DNA from: Paraclostridium sordellii
Lineage (GTDB): Bacteria > Bacillota > Clostridia > Peptostreptococcales > Peptostreptococcaceae
NCBI RefSeq assembly: GCF_000953675.1
Contig: NZ_LN679998.1
Coordinates: 2,294,002-2,358,001, forward strand
Direction: 5' to 3'
Length of the DNA: 64,000 nt
Of the stretch, positions 25,086-34,330 are shown in pieces (position 1 is the first letter of the stretch; each line of letters begins with the position of its first letter). Position numbers and translations under genes: made by a program. Under the pieces are notes generated by a model. It saw only the letters and a list, made by a program, of their open reading frames with translations. It did not search any database and was not told the origin of the DNA.

Positions 25086-25358
25086 AGTCCCCACTCCTTT
25101 AAATCATTTTACCCTGAGTAAATATAGTGTTTATCCCTTAACAATATTATACAAAATAAAAGGTTTATTTAGTCGTATTTCGTAGTGAATTGTCTTTTTT
25201 TAGTTGTAAATCAAACATTTAACAATATTCTGTATTTAAATATCGGCAATTACTCTTTATGATTTTAGCATATATTAACACTATATTTTTTTACAATTTC
25301 TTCCACATACTTTCCTATTATTTTATAAACTAGATAATTATGGCTATATATATTTAAT

Positions 25359-25399
25359 AAAATAGGTGATTATCTAAAATTTAGACAATCACCTATTTT
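25359..25399 (-). terminator. Terminator after the MocR gene
   Basis: A 20-bp inverted repeat (25359-25378 with 25380-25399, one wobble) containing AATAGGTGATT, T-rich on the minus strand. The MocR stop codon is in the stem. The rest of the 300-base gap 25086-25392 shows no further structure I recognise. Confidence 0.75.
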
Positions 25400-26865
25400 T
25401 TATATTTCATTAAATCTTTTACCACTTCTCCTATTATTTTTATACCCTTTTCCATATTTTCCATCGATACTCTTGAAATTCCTAATCTAAGTGTATTTCT
25501 TCCATTTTCTCCTATATAAAATATATCTCCAGGCATAAATATTACACCTTTTTCATAGCATCTTTCTAATACGATTCTCGAATCTAAATCTTTTAGTTTT
25601 ATAAATATGTGTAATCCCCCTTCTCCTAGAATGTATTCATTTGGAATATATCTTTGTACACATTCATATGCAAAATTAAACTTATCACCATAAAATTTTC
25701 TTATTTTTTTTACATACTTATCAAATGCACCATTGCTTAGATAATCATATAAAATAGCTTGGTCTAAAAAAGAAACATGTATACTTTTACACCTTTTCAC
25801 ACTTTCTAATTTTTTTATAACATCTTTATCACATAATATCCATCCAATACGAATTCCTGGAAATAGTATTTTTGAAAAACTACCTATATAAATTACTCCA
25901 TTATTTAAATTATCTAAAGATGCAATTGGGAATATATGAGAACTTGTGTATAACAATTCTTCATTAAATCCATCTTCAATTATAGCTATATTATTTTCTT
26001 TCATAATATTATAAAATTTATATCTATCTTCTGGACTCATAACTATTCCTGTTGGGTTATGATATGATGGCGTTATATATGCAAATTTTATTTTTATACT
26101 TTTATCTAATTTTATTTTATATAAATCTTCTTTAAATTTATTAAAATCTATACCGTTTTTGTTTATATCAATTCCTATAATATTTAGACCTAATGATTTA
26201 AAAATTTTAATAGCTGTATTGTGAGTTGGATTCTCACAAATTATATAATCTCCTTTTTCAGTAAATGAAGATAATATTATATCAAGACCTTCTGTAAATC
26301 CATTTGTTATTAATATATCTTTATTACTAGTATCTACACCTTTTATATTCATATAACTCAAAAGATAATCTATTAATGGTTTATATCCTTTTGCATAACC
26401 ATAATTTAAAATTTTATGTCCTTCTAATGATATTCGATTTAAAAATGACTTTTTAACTTCATCTATATCAAATAGTTCTCCATCTGGAGATATGCTTTTA
26501 AAAGATATTAAATCTGATCTCCATGGAATTTCACTTTTTACAATATCCATTTTATTTGCAATTTTACTATATTCATTTTCTAGCAAATCAAAATTTATAT
26601 TCCATGAGTTTTTAGATATTATATTTTTATGATTTACAAATGTACCCTTTCCTGAAACTGAGTAAATTATTCCCTCCGACTTAAGTTCTTCATAAGCAGA
26701 AATAATAGAGTTCCTACTTACATTTAAAAATTGACTCAGCTCTCTTGTCGAGGGGAGCTTGCTATTATTGGGTATCAAACCTTTATTTATCATAGCATCT
26801 ATATAATTTTTAATTTGTATATATATAGGTTCATCCTCATTTAATTTTAAATCTGAAAATAACAA
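25393..26865 (-). CDS. MocR/PdxR family regulator (GntR helix-turn-helix fused to aminotransferase)
   Basis: 490 residues. The N-terminal GntR winged helix (PIYIQIKNYIDAMINKGLIP, LPSTRELSQFLNVSRNSIIS) is fused to a fold-type I aminotransferase domain with AYITPSYHNPTGIVMSPEDR and the PLP lysine in IGSFSKILFPGIRIGW. MocR proteins use PLP or an external aldimine as effector and control vitamin B6, GABA, taurine or similar pathways. The expected divergent target gene is missing: the flanking genes are on the same strand. TTG start with AAGAGGTGA upstream. Confidence 0.9.
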   Translation of the reverse strand: MLFSDLKLNEDEPIYIQIKNYIDAMINKGLIPNNSKLPSTRELSQFLNVSRNSIISAYEELKSEGIIYSVSGKGTFVNHKNIISKNSWNINFDLLENEYSKIANKMDIVKSEIPWRSDLISFKSISPDGELFDIDEVKKSFLNRISLEGHKILNYGYAKGYKPLIDYLLSYMNIKGVDTSNKDILITNGFTEGLDIILSSFTEKGDYIICENPTHNTAIKIFKSLGLNIIGIDINKNGIDFNKFKEDLYKIKLDKSIKIKFAYITPSYHNPTGIVMSPEDRYKFYNIMKENNIAIIEDGFNEELLYTSSHIFPIASLDNLNNGVIYIGSFSKILFPGIRIGWILCDKDVIKKLESVKRCKSIHVSFLDQAILYDYLSNGAFDKYVKKIRKFYGDKFNFAYECVQRYIPNEYILGEGGLHIFIKLKDLDSRIVLERCYEKGVIFMPGDIFYIGENGRNTLRLGISRVSMENMEKGIKIIGEVVKDLMKYKK

Positions 26866-27032
26866 ATTATCACCTCTTAAGAGTTTTATTTAAAATCTAA
26901 AATATATTTATTATAATACCAATTTTTTAATGTAATTTCCATTTTAAAAATAAGTGATTCTAAATATTTAAAATTAAAGTTATCTAAAATTAATATTAAA
27001 ATTTTTTAATACTTTATATGGATAAACATAAA

Positions 27033-27069
27033 TATAGAAAAAGCTAGTCCTTGACTAGCTTTTTCTATA
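27033..27069 (-). terminator. Terminator of the feoAB operon
   Basis: A perfect 17-bp stem (27033-27049 with 27053-27069) around AAAAAGCTAGTC with three loop bases, containing the DUF2325 stop codon and T-rich on the minus strand. Confidence 0.8.
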
Positions 27070-27375
27070 CTTACATTCACTGCAATTTAATAAACATTTA
27101 TCTATTTGTTCTATGCAACTATTAAGAGCTACTTTACTACTATTTCTTATTTTTATAACTGGTATATTCTTTCTTTTAGCATCATTTATAGCCATCTCTG
27201 CCATACTATGAGAAATTGTAGAAGTAAATAATACTATTGCATCTGGATTTCCAATTCTTTTTTTTAATCCAGAAGGCATTTTTGTATATATCTTTGTATT
27301 ATACCCTTTAGCCCTTAACATTTTCTTATAATCTTTTTCCATACATTCATGTCCGCCTAAAATTAATACACTCAT
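27055..27375 (-). CDS. DUF2325 family protein, feo-linked
   Basis: A 106-residue protein with SVLILGGHECMEKDYKKMLR at the start, DAIVLFTSTISHSMAEMAIN in the middle and a Cys-rich end (C-x5-C-x3-C-x2-C), matching the DUF2325 family. These proteins often accompany iron-transport genes, but their role is unknown; the cysteines may bind iron or zinc. It follows feoB by 26 bases in the same operon, so it is probably Fur-regulated and connected to ferrous iron handling. Confidence 0.8.
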   Translation of the reverse strand: MSVLILGGHECMEKDYKKMLRAKGYNTKIYTKMPSGLKKRIGNPDAIVLFTSTISHSMAEMAINDAKRKNIPVIKIRNSSKVALNSCIEQIDKCLLNCSECKYRKS

Positions 27376-27400
27376 ATAATCACCTTTTACCCATACTATT

Positions 27401-29302
27401 TTATATAACCGCTTTTAATTCATTTTTTGTTTTTATTTCATTATTTAAATTTAGTTTTTGAAGTTTCTTGTAAATAAATATACATATACCAACAATTATT
27501 ATAGACCCTAAAATTAAATTAATAACATTGCTAATTATAAATCCAGATGTTATTAATGTTCCTATTTGATATACATAAAAAGCTCCTACCCAAGCAATAA
27601 AAAATTGATACAAAAATGATATTAAAGTCATTTTACTTCCATATTCTTTTTGCATAGTCGCAAGTGCTGCTATACATGGTGTGTATAGTGCACTAAATAC
27701 TAAAAATCCATATGCTGTTACTCCTGTGAACATTGTTGGTAATACTGTATTTAAATCTCCATAAAGTATTTTCATTGTAGCTACAACAATTTCTTTAGCT
27801 GAAAGCCCTGTTATTATTGATACTCCTGCTCTCCAATCTCCAAATCCAAGAGGAGCAAATAAAGGAGATACAATCTTGCCAATACTAGCTAAGAAACTTT
27901 CATTTATCTCAGATGTAAATCCACCAAAATTAAATGAAGATAATCCCCAAATAACAATAGACATAGCAAACATTATAGTGCAAACTCTAACTAAAAATCC
28001 TTTAGATTTATTCCATGTATTTTTAAGTAATTGACTTACAGTCGGCATAGAGTATTTAGGAAGTTCTATTATAAACGGTGCTGTAGAATAAGAATTTTGA
28101 CTTTTAGTTATAAACATTGCAACACCTATAGCAACAACAATACCTATTAGATATAATGATGTTGTAACTAATGCTGCATTTTTAGGAAAGAATATAGCTA
28201 CAAACATAGCGTATATTGGTAGTTTAGCTCCACATGTCATAAGTGGTGCTATAAGTGCAGTTATTTTTCTATCTTGTTCACTATCTAGAGTCCTAGTTGA
28301 CATTATAGCTGGTGATGAACATCCCATTCCCATAACCATTGGTATAAAAGCTTTTCCTGATAATCCAACTTTTGTCATTATTTTATCCATTAAAAAGGCT
28401 ATTCTTGCCATATACCCACTATCTTCAAGTAGTGTAATTCCTAAAAACAGAGCAAATATCAATGGAAAAAATGGTAATGCTCCTCCAAGTCCTCCTATAA
28501 TTCCATCTACTATTAATGAATTAAACCAAGGACTAGAATTTGCTAAAAGTTCTCCTGCTGGTCCTTGTATATAATTTTCAATTGCTCCTACTGAAAATTC
28601 CTGTAATGGCCCTCCGACCCAATCAAAAGTAAATTTGAATAGTGTGTATAACAATCCTATAAATATCGGGTACGCTAATATTGGATTTAAAACTACAGAG
28701 TCAATTTTTTCACTTAGAGTTTCTTTGTTACTTTTATTTATGTTTGTACATTCTTTTAAAACTTTTTCTAATTCTTTATATGTAGCATCTTCATCATGTG
28801 GATAATCTTTGTATAAAAATAATGAATCTGAACTTTCTTTAATAATTTTTTCTAAAAGTTTTGAATCCACACCTTTTTTAGCAATCATAGGTACTACTTT
28901 TACACCTAGTGATTTTTCTAGTTTCTTAGCATCAACTTCAATACCTTTTTGCTTGGCTATATCAGTCATATTTAAAACTAATACTATAGGTTTTTTATAC
29001 CTCATAAGCTGAGTTGTTAAGTATAAATTCCTAGATATATTAGACGCATCAACTATATTAACAATTACATCAATTTTTTCTTTATCTAAATAATTTTTAG
29101 ATATTTTTTCTTCATTTGAAAATGTATCCATCGCATATATACCAGGTAGATCGACAATAGTTATACTTTCACCTAATTTGCCTTCTCTCTTTTCTATAGT
29201 TACTCCAGGCCAGTTACCTACCCTTTGTTTAAGGCCTGTAATTGCATTGAATATAGTTGTTTTCCCAACATTTGGATTTCCTAACAAAGCTACATTAATC
29301 AT
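27401..29302 (-). CDS. feoB: Ferrous iron transport protein B
   Basis: 633 residues: N-terminal G domain (G1 GNPNVGKTTIFN, G3 DLPGIYAM, G4 LNMTDIAK) followed by a helical spacer and a membrane domain with two Gate regions (MVMGMGCSSPAIMSTRTLDS and the later SIITGLSAKEIVVATMKILY). FeoB imports Fe2+ across the membrane in anaerobes. The C-terminal part is shorter than in E. coli FeoB, as usual for clostridia. FeoA is encoded 24 bases upstream, and a Fur-like site precedes feoA. Confidence 0.95.
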   Translation of the reverse strand: MINVALLGNPNVGKTTIFNAITGLKQRVGNWPGVTIEKREGKLGESITIVDLPGIYAMDTFSNEEKISKNYLDKEKIDVIVNIVDASNISRNLYLTTQLMRYKKPIVLVLNMTDIAKQKGIEVDAKKLEKSLGVKVVPMIAKKGVDSKLLEKIIKESSDSLFLYKDYPHDEDATYKELEKVLKECTNINKSNKETLSEKIDSVVLNPILAYPIFIGLLYTLFKFTFDWVGGPLQEFSVGAIENYIQGPAGELLANSSPWFNSLIVDGIIGGLGGALPFFPLIFALFLGITLLEDSGYMARIAFLMDKIMTKVGLSGKAFIPMVMGMGCSSPAIMSTRTLDSEQDRKITALIAPLMTCGAKLPIYAMFVAIFFPKNAALVTTSLYLIGIVVAIGVAMFITKSQNSYSTAPFIIELPKYSMPTVSQLLKNTWNKSKGFLVRVCTIMFAMSIVIWGLSSFNFGGFTSEINESFLASIGKIVSPLFAPLGFGDWRAGVSIITGLSAKEIVVATMKILYGDLNTVLPTMFTGVTAYGFLVFSALYTPCIAALATMQKEYGSKMTLISFLYQFFIAWVGAFYVYQIGTLITSGFIISNVINLILGSIIIVGICIFIYKKLQKLNLNNEIKTKNELKAVI

Positions 29303-29325
29303 AATTGCACCCCTTGTATTACTTA

Positions 29326-29544
29326 TTATTTTATTTTTATAGATTCTGCTTCTTTTTTTCTAATTGCTATGTCAAATCCTCTAAAATTTATTATAATAGG
29401 ATCTCCAAGTGGAGCTATCTTCTTTATCTTTATAGTAGTTCCTTCAATACATCCTAAGGATAATAACCTTTTAGTAAAAGCGCTATTACCAAGTATATAA
29501 TCTACAATTCCTTCACTTCCAACATTCATTTGTGTAATATCCAT
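29326..29544 (-). CDS. feoA: Ferrous iron transport protein A
   Basis: A 72-residue SH3-like protein with the family pattern VDYILGNSAFTKRLLSLGCI, EGTTIKIKKIAPLGDPIIIN and FRGFDIAIRKKEAESIKI. FeoA assists FeoB, probably by acting on its G domain. ATG 29544 follows GGGGGAG; an in-frame extension to 29568 has no separate ribosome site. First gene of feoA-feoB-DUF2325. Confidence 0.93.
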   Translation of the reverse strand: MDITQMNVGSEGIVDYILGNSAFTKRLLSLGCIEGTTIKIKKIAPLGDPIIINFRGFDIAIRKKEAESIKIK

Positions 29545-29590
29545 TAAAAATCTCCCCCTTTTCCCCATCTTTTGTTTCTATTCACCATTT

Positions 29591-29643
29591 GATATTGATT
29601 ATCATTATATTTCAATATTATCATACTTGATAATTATTATCAA
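29591..29643 (-). promoter_or_regulatory. Fur-like boxes upstream of feoA
   Basis: TTGATAATTATTATCAA (29627-29643) is a near-perfect palindrome matching the Fur consensus GATAATNATTATC. A second GATATTGATTATCATTA (29591-29607) lies closer to feoA. Spacing to the gene fits Fur repression under iron sufficiency. Confidence 0.75.
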
Positions 29644-29677
29644 CAATTAAAAGTATATTATTTTTTATTTTTTATAA

Positions 29678-29710
29678 AAAAATGAACTCTAATAATTAGA
29701 GTTCATTTTT
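29678..29710 (-). terminator. Terminator after ddl
   Basis: A perfect 15-bp stem (29678-29692 with 29696-29710), AAAAATGAACTCTAA with a three-base loop, T-rich on the minus strand. Confidence 0.8.
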
Positions 29711-29753
29711 AGTAATCAATTGTTTTAAACTTTATTTTAATTTTTAAATAATA

Positions 29754-30650
29754 TTAATTTAAAGAATATTCTATTATTTTATCTATTAAATCACTAAATC
29801 CTAATCCATTAGCCTTTGCACTTCTTGGTATTAAACTAGTTTCAGTCATTCCTGGTAATGTATTAAGCTCTAATACATAAGGTATCCCGTCACTTATTAT
29901 TACATCAACTCTTACATAGGCTTTACAGTTAAAAGCTTTCCAACATCCTTTAGATATATCATTTACTTTTTCTTGAAGTTCTTTATCTAAATATACAACT
30001 TCTTCTCTTGCTCCATTTTTATTATATTTTGACTCAAAATCAAAAAATTCTGAGTTTGCAACTATAGATATTGTAGGAAATACCTCTCCATTTAGTATAA
30101 ATGATGTATATTCTCCACCTTTTATATATTTTTCTATCATTACACACTCATCAACTTCTAATCCTTTTTTAACAGCTTCATAAACATCTTCTTTTCTTTT
30201 TACTAAAAATGTAGCTACACTAGACCCACCACTATTTGGTTTTATAAATACAGGATATCCTATTTCCTCTATTTCGTCATAGTCTATTTCTTCTATATTT
30301 CTAACTACTGTCCATTTTGCTGTTGGTAAATTTGAATCTCTTAATATTTTTTTAGTCATATTTTTATCCATACATAATGCACTTGTTAATGGACTGCACC
30401 CAGAGTATGGAATTTCCATAGCTTCTAATATAGATTGTACACATCCATCTTCTCCAAATTTTCCATGAAGAGCTAAAAATGCAAAATCTATATCATCTGT
30501 TATTTTAGTAAATATATCTCTTTTACTATCTAAAACTATTTTTACAACATCATATTTATTTTTATCTATTCCATTAAAAACTGCTTCTCCAGATTTTAAA
30601 GATACTTCTCTCTCTGAGGATATTCCACCCATTATTATTGCAACTTTCAT
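29754..30650 (-). CDS. ddl: D-alanine--D-alanine ligase
   Basis: A 298-residue ATP-grasp ligase making the D-Ala-D-Ala dipeptide for peptidoglycan. Signatures: VAIIMGGISSEREVSLKSGE, HGKFGEDGCVQSILE, the ATP-grasp lid region KPNSGGSSVATFLV and the metal-binding LELNTLPGMTETSLIPRSA. Length is on the short side but typical for clostridial DdlB-type enzymes. ATG 30650 is preferred over an in-frame GTG at 30659, because AGGAG is nine bases upstream of the ATG. Monocistronic. Confidence 0.93.
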   Translation of the reverse strand: MKVAIIMGGISSEREVSLKSGEAVFNGIDKNKYDVVKIVLDSKRDIFTKITDDIDFAFLALHGKFGEDGCVQSILEAMEIPYSGCSPLTSALCMDKNMTKKILRDSNLPTAKWTVVRNIEEIDYDEIEEIGYPVFIKPNSGGSSVATFLVKRKEDVYEAVKKGLEVDECVMIEKYIKGGEYTSFILNGEVFPTISIVANSEFFDFESKYNKNGAREEVVYLDKELQEKVNDISKGCWKAFNCKAYVRVDVIISDGIPYVLELNTLPGMTETSLIPRSAKANGLGFSDLIDKIIEYSLN

Positions 30651-30769
30651 ATATCTCACTCCTATTTATTTGATGTCATTATTATCTATTATTTATTATA
30701 TAAATAGTATATGCTTTGTGAGTTATATATTAAAGTACCACATATAGTTTAGTTTTAATATTTTGTGGT

Positions 30770-31354
30770 TTATATATCGAAATCTTCCATGTCTTTTCTT
30801 AATTCAAATTCTTTTAATTGTCTATTTTTGTCAATATTTTCAACTAAGTTAGCTAAAGCATTGAGTACTGTGTAAAATATGTATCCACTAAATCCACTTA
30901 ACACCCCATATAATAAAGCTATAGGTTGCCATTCATATCCTGCATACCCTCCAAAAGGATTCATTATAACTTGTTTTTGCATCGCTAGTATAATAGCAGA
31001 AATTACAGCTAGTACTAATACAATTTTTGATATAATATTTAAATGTTTTACTATTTTACATTTTTCATATTTAAATTCTCCTTGATCATAAAATACTGAA
31101 TTTAATTTTAAATCTTCAACTATCTCTTCAGAATCATTTTTTTCTTCGCATACATTATCTTTTTCAATGTATTCATCTGGAGGTGTCATCAACTCATCTA
31201 CTATTTCTTCTCTTTCTCTATCAGACTCTTCTAAAGTTTCTTTTATATCCTCTTCTATACTCTCTAGTTTTTTCTTTGTACTTTTTTCTAACTCTTTAGC
31301 TCTTTCTTCTAGCTCTTTTAAAGATTTTTTTGTTTTATCATTTTCATTTGTCAT
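30770..31354 (-). CDS. Hypothetical membrane protein with acidic coiled coil
   Basis: Not recognised. 194 residues: a strongly charged coiled coil at the N-terminus (KKSLKELEERAKELEKSTKK and onward to about residue 65), a linker, then two hydrophobic segments (KIVLVLAVISAIILAMQ and LLYGVLSGFSGYIFYTVLNALANL), and a short helical tail. Both ends are probably cytoplasmic. AAGGAGG precedes the ATG. Monocistronic; no functional clue from the neighbours. Confidence 0.65.
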   Translation of the reverse strand: MTNENDKTKKSLKELEERAKELEKSTKKKLESIEEDIKETLEESDREREEIVDELMTPPDEYIEKDNVCEEKNDSEEIVEDLKLNSVFYDQGEFKYEKCKIVKHLNIISKIVLVLAVISAIILAMQKQVIMNPFGGYAGYEWQPIALLYGVLSGFSGYIFYTVLNALANLVENIDKNRQLKEFELRKDMEDFDI

Positions 31355-31555
31355 AACATAACCTCCTTAACATACTCTTATTATAATTAACATTTCCCTA
31401 TTTTATATTATCAATTATATAACTTATATATTTATTTCTTACCCAAAAATAATTAGATTACTTATATATTTTAATTTTTTATACTTATATTATTTTTATT
31501 TGTACAAATATTGAATACAATCAGTTACCCTACAATATTAGCAGTTAATTTTTAT

Positions 31556-31600
31556 AAAAAAAACCATGAAAAGTAATTAAACTATCCCATGGATTTGAAT
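31556..31600 (-). terminator. Terminator after the peptidase gene
   Basis: On the minus strand CCATG...CATGG closes a loop of about 19 bases followed by eight T. Sequence is close to the hairpin at 61160-61194. The rest of 31355-31555 is AT-rich with nothing recognised. Confidence 0.6.
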
Positions 31601-31621
31601 TTTATATCTAAATATATAGTC

Positions 31622-32734
31622 CTAACAATTTTTTAATAGTTCAACAAGTAACATAGATGTATTGACTAAACTATCTATCTTTATAAATTCATCTGTGCTA
31701 TGAATATTCTCCATTCCAATTGAAATATTTACAGATGGTATTCCTTTCATATTATAAATATTGGTATCACTACCCCCACCACTTGATTTAAGCTTAAATT
31801 CATATCCTAAATTTTCGACACTTTTTTTAAATACTTCTATAACTTCATGGTCTTCACTTAATTCATAACCTTTAGTTTTTCCTCTATAAACATTATTTAT
31901 GAATTCAGCTTTATATTTTTTACAAGTTTCTTCTAATGTATGGGCTGTTTTCTTTAGTAATCTTTCTAATTCATCTTCATATAGGCTCCTTGCTTCAAAT
32001 GATATTTCTATCCTAGGCATAACTATATTAGTTGCAAATCCTCCATTTACAACACCTATATTGCATGTAGTATTTTCATTTACTCTTCCAAGTTTTAATT
32101 TATTTATCGCCTTTGCTAAGACTATAAATGAATTTACCCCTTTTTCAGGCTCTAATCCTGCATGTGATGATTTTCCTACTATAATATATTTTCCATTTGC
32201 TGCATATGGTGCTTTATTGTAACATATACCTGGATCTCCTCCTGCATCTAATATATAACCATAATCAAATTTCCCAAATTTAGATAAATCAATATTTTTA
32301 GCCCCATGAAGTCCACATTCTTCTGCAACACTAAATACAATAACTATTTCTGGGTGTTCTATCTTATTTTCTTTTAATATACTTATCAATTCTAATATAG
32401 ATGCTATACCTGCTTTATCATCTGCTCCTAGTACTGAATCTCCATTTGTTTTAATTATATCGTCTTCTACTATAGGTGTTATTTTTTCACAAGGTTCTAC
32501 TGTGTCCATATGTGCTGATATTAATAATCTTTTAGGTTTATTTCCTTTTAAAACTGCTACTACATTCCCCGCATTTCCTAAAATTTTTTCCCCGGTACTA
32601 TCTTCATACACTTCTAATCCTAATTTTTTTAACTCTTTTATTAAATAGTTTGCCATATCTCTTTCCTTATAGCTAGGTGACGGTATCATAGCCATATCTA
32701 TAAAGTGTTTTACTATTCTTTCCTTGTTAACCAT
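31622..32734 (-). CDS. M20 family metallopeptidase, tripeptidase T-like (YqjE type)
   Basis: A 370-residue aminoacylase/carboxypeptidase-fold peptidase. Zinc-site motifs are LLISAHMDTVEP (first His and Asp), SVLGADDKAGIASILELISI (bridging Asp), VFSVAEECGLHGAKNIDL (catalytic Glu-Glu) and EAGGD-like ILDAGGDPGI; the C-terminal His lies in NISIGMENIHSTDEFI. Members of this PepT-like group remove amino acids from short peptides in the cytosol. AAGGGGA precedes the ATG. Monocistronic. Confidence 0.88.
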   Translation of the reverse strand: MVNKERIVKHFIDMAMIPSPSYKERDMANYLIKELKKLGLEVYEDSTGEKILGNAGNVVAVLKGNKPKRLLISAHMDTVEPCEKITPIVEDDIIKTNGDSVLGADDKAGIASILELISILKENKIEHPEIVIVFSVAEECGLHGAKNIDLSKFGKFDYGYILDAGGDPGICYNKAPYAANGKYIIVGKSSHAGLEPEKGVNSFIVLAKAINKLKLGRVNENTTCNIGVVNGGFATNIVMPRIEISFEARSLYEDELERLLKKTAHTLEETCKKYKAEFINNVYRGKTKGYELSEDHEVIEVFKKSVENLGYEFKLKSSGGGSDTNIYNMKGIPSVNISIGMENIHSTDEFIKIDSLVNTSMLLVELLKNC

Positions 32735-32812
32735 ATTATTCCCCTTATATACGTAATATTTTAAATTTTATTTATACATTATTATATCCTTTACATTAAA
32801 ACCTTTCCATAA

Positions 32813-32842
32813 AAAAAGTAAGGTAAATTTACCTTACTTTTT
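32813..32842. terminator. Palindromic hairpin between divergent genes
   Basis: A 30-bp perfect palindrome (arms AAAAAGTAAGGTAAA) between the peptidase start and the DUF6440 start. It is T-rich on both sides and looks like a bidirectional terminator, although no gene ends here; it would stop antisense transcription coming from the right. Confidence 0.5.
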
Positions 32843-32941
32843 ATTTAGTCTGGAACTCAATAATATATAGTAATATTGATTTTTAAATTATACAGGAATA
32901 TAATACAGATATAGCCTAAACTTTAAAAGGAGGAGTCTTTA

Positions 32942-33124
32942 GTGAAAAACGATGAAAGATTTACTTTAAAAAATATTCAAAGTTTTGGTTTTTCTGGAAT
33001 AAAAATAATAGTTGATCAGGATACCGGAGTTAACTATTTAGTTTATTGTGTCGGTCAAGGTGTTGGTTTGACACCTTTATTAGATAGCAAAGGAAATGTA
33101 GTTATTTCTCCTGTAAATAAGTAG
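32942..33124 (+). CDS. DUF6440 family small protein
   Basis: A 60-residue protein with RFTLKNIQSFGFSGIKIIVD, DTGVNYLVYCVGQGVGLTPL and LDSKGNVVISPV, matching the pattern of the DUF6440 family (small beta proteins of unknown role common in Firmicutes). GTG start with AAAGGAGGAG upstream. Monocistronic, followed by a terminator. Confidence 0.8.
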   Translation: MKNDERFTLKNIQSFGFSGIKIIVDQDTGVNYLVYCVGQGVGLTPLLDSKGNVVISPVNK

Positions 33125-33146
33125 TTTAATATTATAAATTAATTTG

Positions 33147-33179
33147 TTGTGCTAGTTAAAAATCTTTTAATTAGCACAA
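33147..33179. terminator. Bidirectional terminator between the DUF6440 gene and the lipoprotein gene
   Basis: A 13-bp stem TTGTGCTAGTTAA / TTAATTAGCACAA (one wobble; 33147-33159 with 33167-33179) between convergent genes. Confidence 0.75.
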
Positions 33180-33203
33180 TGTATTAATTTAAATATTTTA
33201 TAT

Positions 33204-33986
33204 TTATTTCATATATGTATTAACTAGCTCATAACACCTTTCTTTTGTAAGTCGAGCTAATGTAGAATTATATACAACTCCAGATAAAGAACCATCTCCA
33301 TTTTTTTCCGACTCTTTTTTGGCCTCTTTATCTCTATACTCTATCCATTCTAATTGTTTACGTTTTATAATCTCCATTTCTTTTGGATGTGTATTTTCTT
33401 TTATTTCACCATATATTTTATTTAGTTCATCATCCCATAATTTTAATGCAGTAGCTTCGCCTTCAATCATATCAGCATTATTTGAATAGTTTTGAGAAAA
33501 TGAATTGATTTCATTTTGAATTTCTTCTAATTTTCCTATATACTTATATCTTTTATCTGCAAGTATACTGTGCTTATCTTTTAATTCACTTTTATGTTCA
33601 GAGCTTTTATCTAATATATCGTTTTTAGTTATAATATCTAATTCTTCCTTTAATTTACTAACTTGTTTTTTAACTACATCAGATTTACTATACATGCCAT
33701 CTATTTCATCACATATTCTTTTAGCTTCTTCAATATGTCCTTCATCCTTTAATTTACTAGCTTGTATTAACTTTTGTGTTTGCTCTTGTAATGATTTAGC
33801 TTCCTTATCATTTGAGTTTTTTTCTAATGCTAAATCAAATAACCCTTCAGCTTTTTCATAATCATTATTTACAATTGCTATTTTACCATCTTCAATCATT
33901 TTTTCATATGAGGATGATTTATTTTCACATCCAGTAAATAGTAATAATCCACCTATTAAGGATATAAATATTGACCTTTTAAACAT
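33204..33986 (-). CDS. Lipoprotein with C-terminal LprI-like (DUF1311) domain
   Basis: 260 residues. Signal peptide with lipobox LLLFTGC, then TPR-like helical repeats (IVNNDYEKAEGLFDLALEKN, LIQASKLKDEGHIEEAKRIC), a charged coiled coil, and a C-terminal LprI domain (LWDDELNKIYGEI, KRKQLEWIEYRDKEAKKESE, ARLTKERCYELVN). LprI-domain lipoproteins can inhibit lysozyme. Surface-exposed on the membrane. ATG 33986 follows AGAGGGGGCG; a longer in-frame start at 34019 has no ribosome site. Confidence 0.8.
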   Translation of the reverse strand: MFKRSIFISLIGGLLLFTGCENKSSSYEKMIEDGKIAIVNNDYEKAEGLFDLALEKNSNDKEAKSLQEQTQKLIQASKLKDEGHIEEAKRICDEIDGMYSKSDVVKKQVSKLKEELDIITKNDILDKSSEHKSELKDKHSILADKRYKYIGKLEEIQNEINSFSQNYSNNADMIEGEATALKLWDDELNKIYGEIKENTHPKEMEIIKRKQLEWIEYRDKEAKKESEKNGDGSLSGVVYNSTLARLTKERCYELVNTYMK

Positions 33987-34188
33987 TTTTTCGCCCCCTC
34001 TATATGTTTTTTCTCCCATAAGTATAATAACACAGCCTCGTTATCCTGTATATTTTAAAATGAATTACTATATATAAAACCCAGTATATCTCTACTATTT
34101 TATATCTATTTAATAAGTTTATATAATAAATATATCTATATATTTATTATATTTTTTACAATTACATAATACTTTTTTTCATTTATGT

Positions 34189-34296
34189 TATAATATCCTA
34201 TATAGAAAATAAACTTTTCTAACACACTCAATAATCATCGTTTGTTTTCTATAAATAAGGGCAAGTGAATTTTCCATGCATTCACTTGCCCTTATT
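34189..34296 (+). ncRNA. Candidate small structured RNA
   Basis: An extended -10 element TG-T-TATAAT (TATAAT at 34189-34194) is followed by two abutting hairpins: TATAGAAAATAAAC / GTTTGTTTTCTATA (34201-34214 with 34240-34253) and a perfect 17-bp stem at 34254-34270 with 34280-34296 (arm AATAAGGGCAAGTGAAT). The second stem may simply be the terminator of the small minus-strand gene at 34331-34510. No clear -35 box is seen. The rest of the 34020-34188 gap is AT-rich with nothing recognised. Confidence 0.35.
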
Positions 34297-34330
34297 CTTT
34301 GGTAAATTAAATATAAAGTATTTAAAACTA

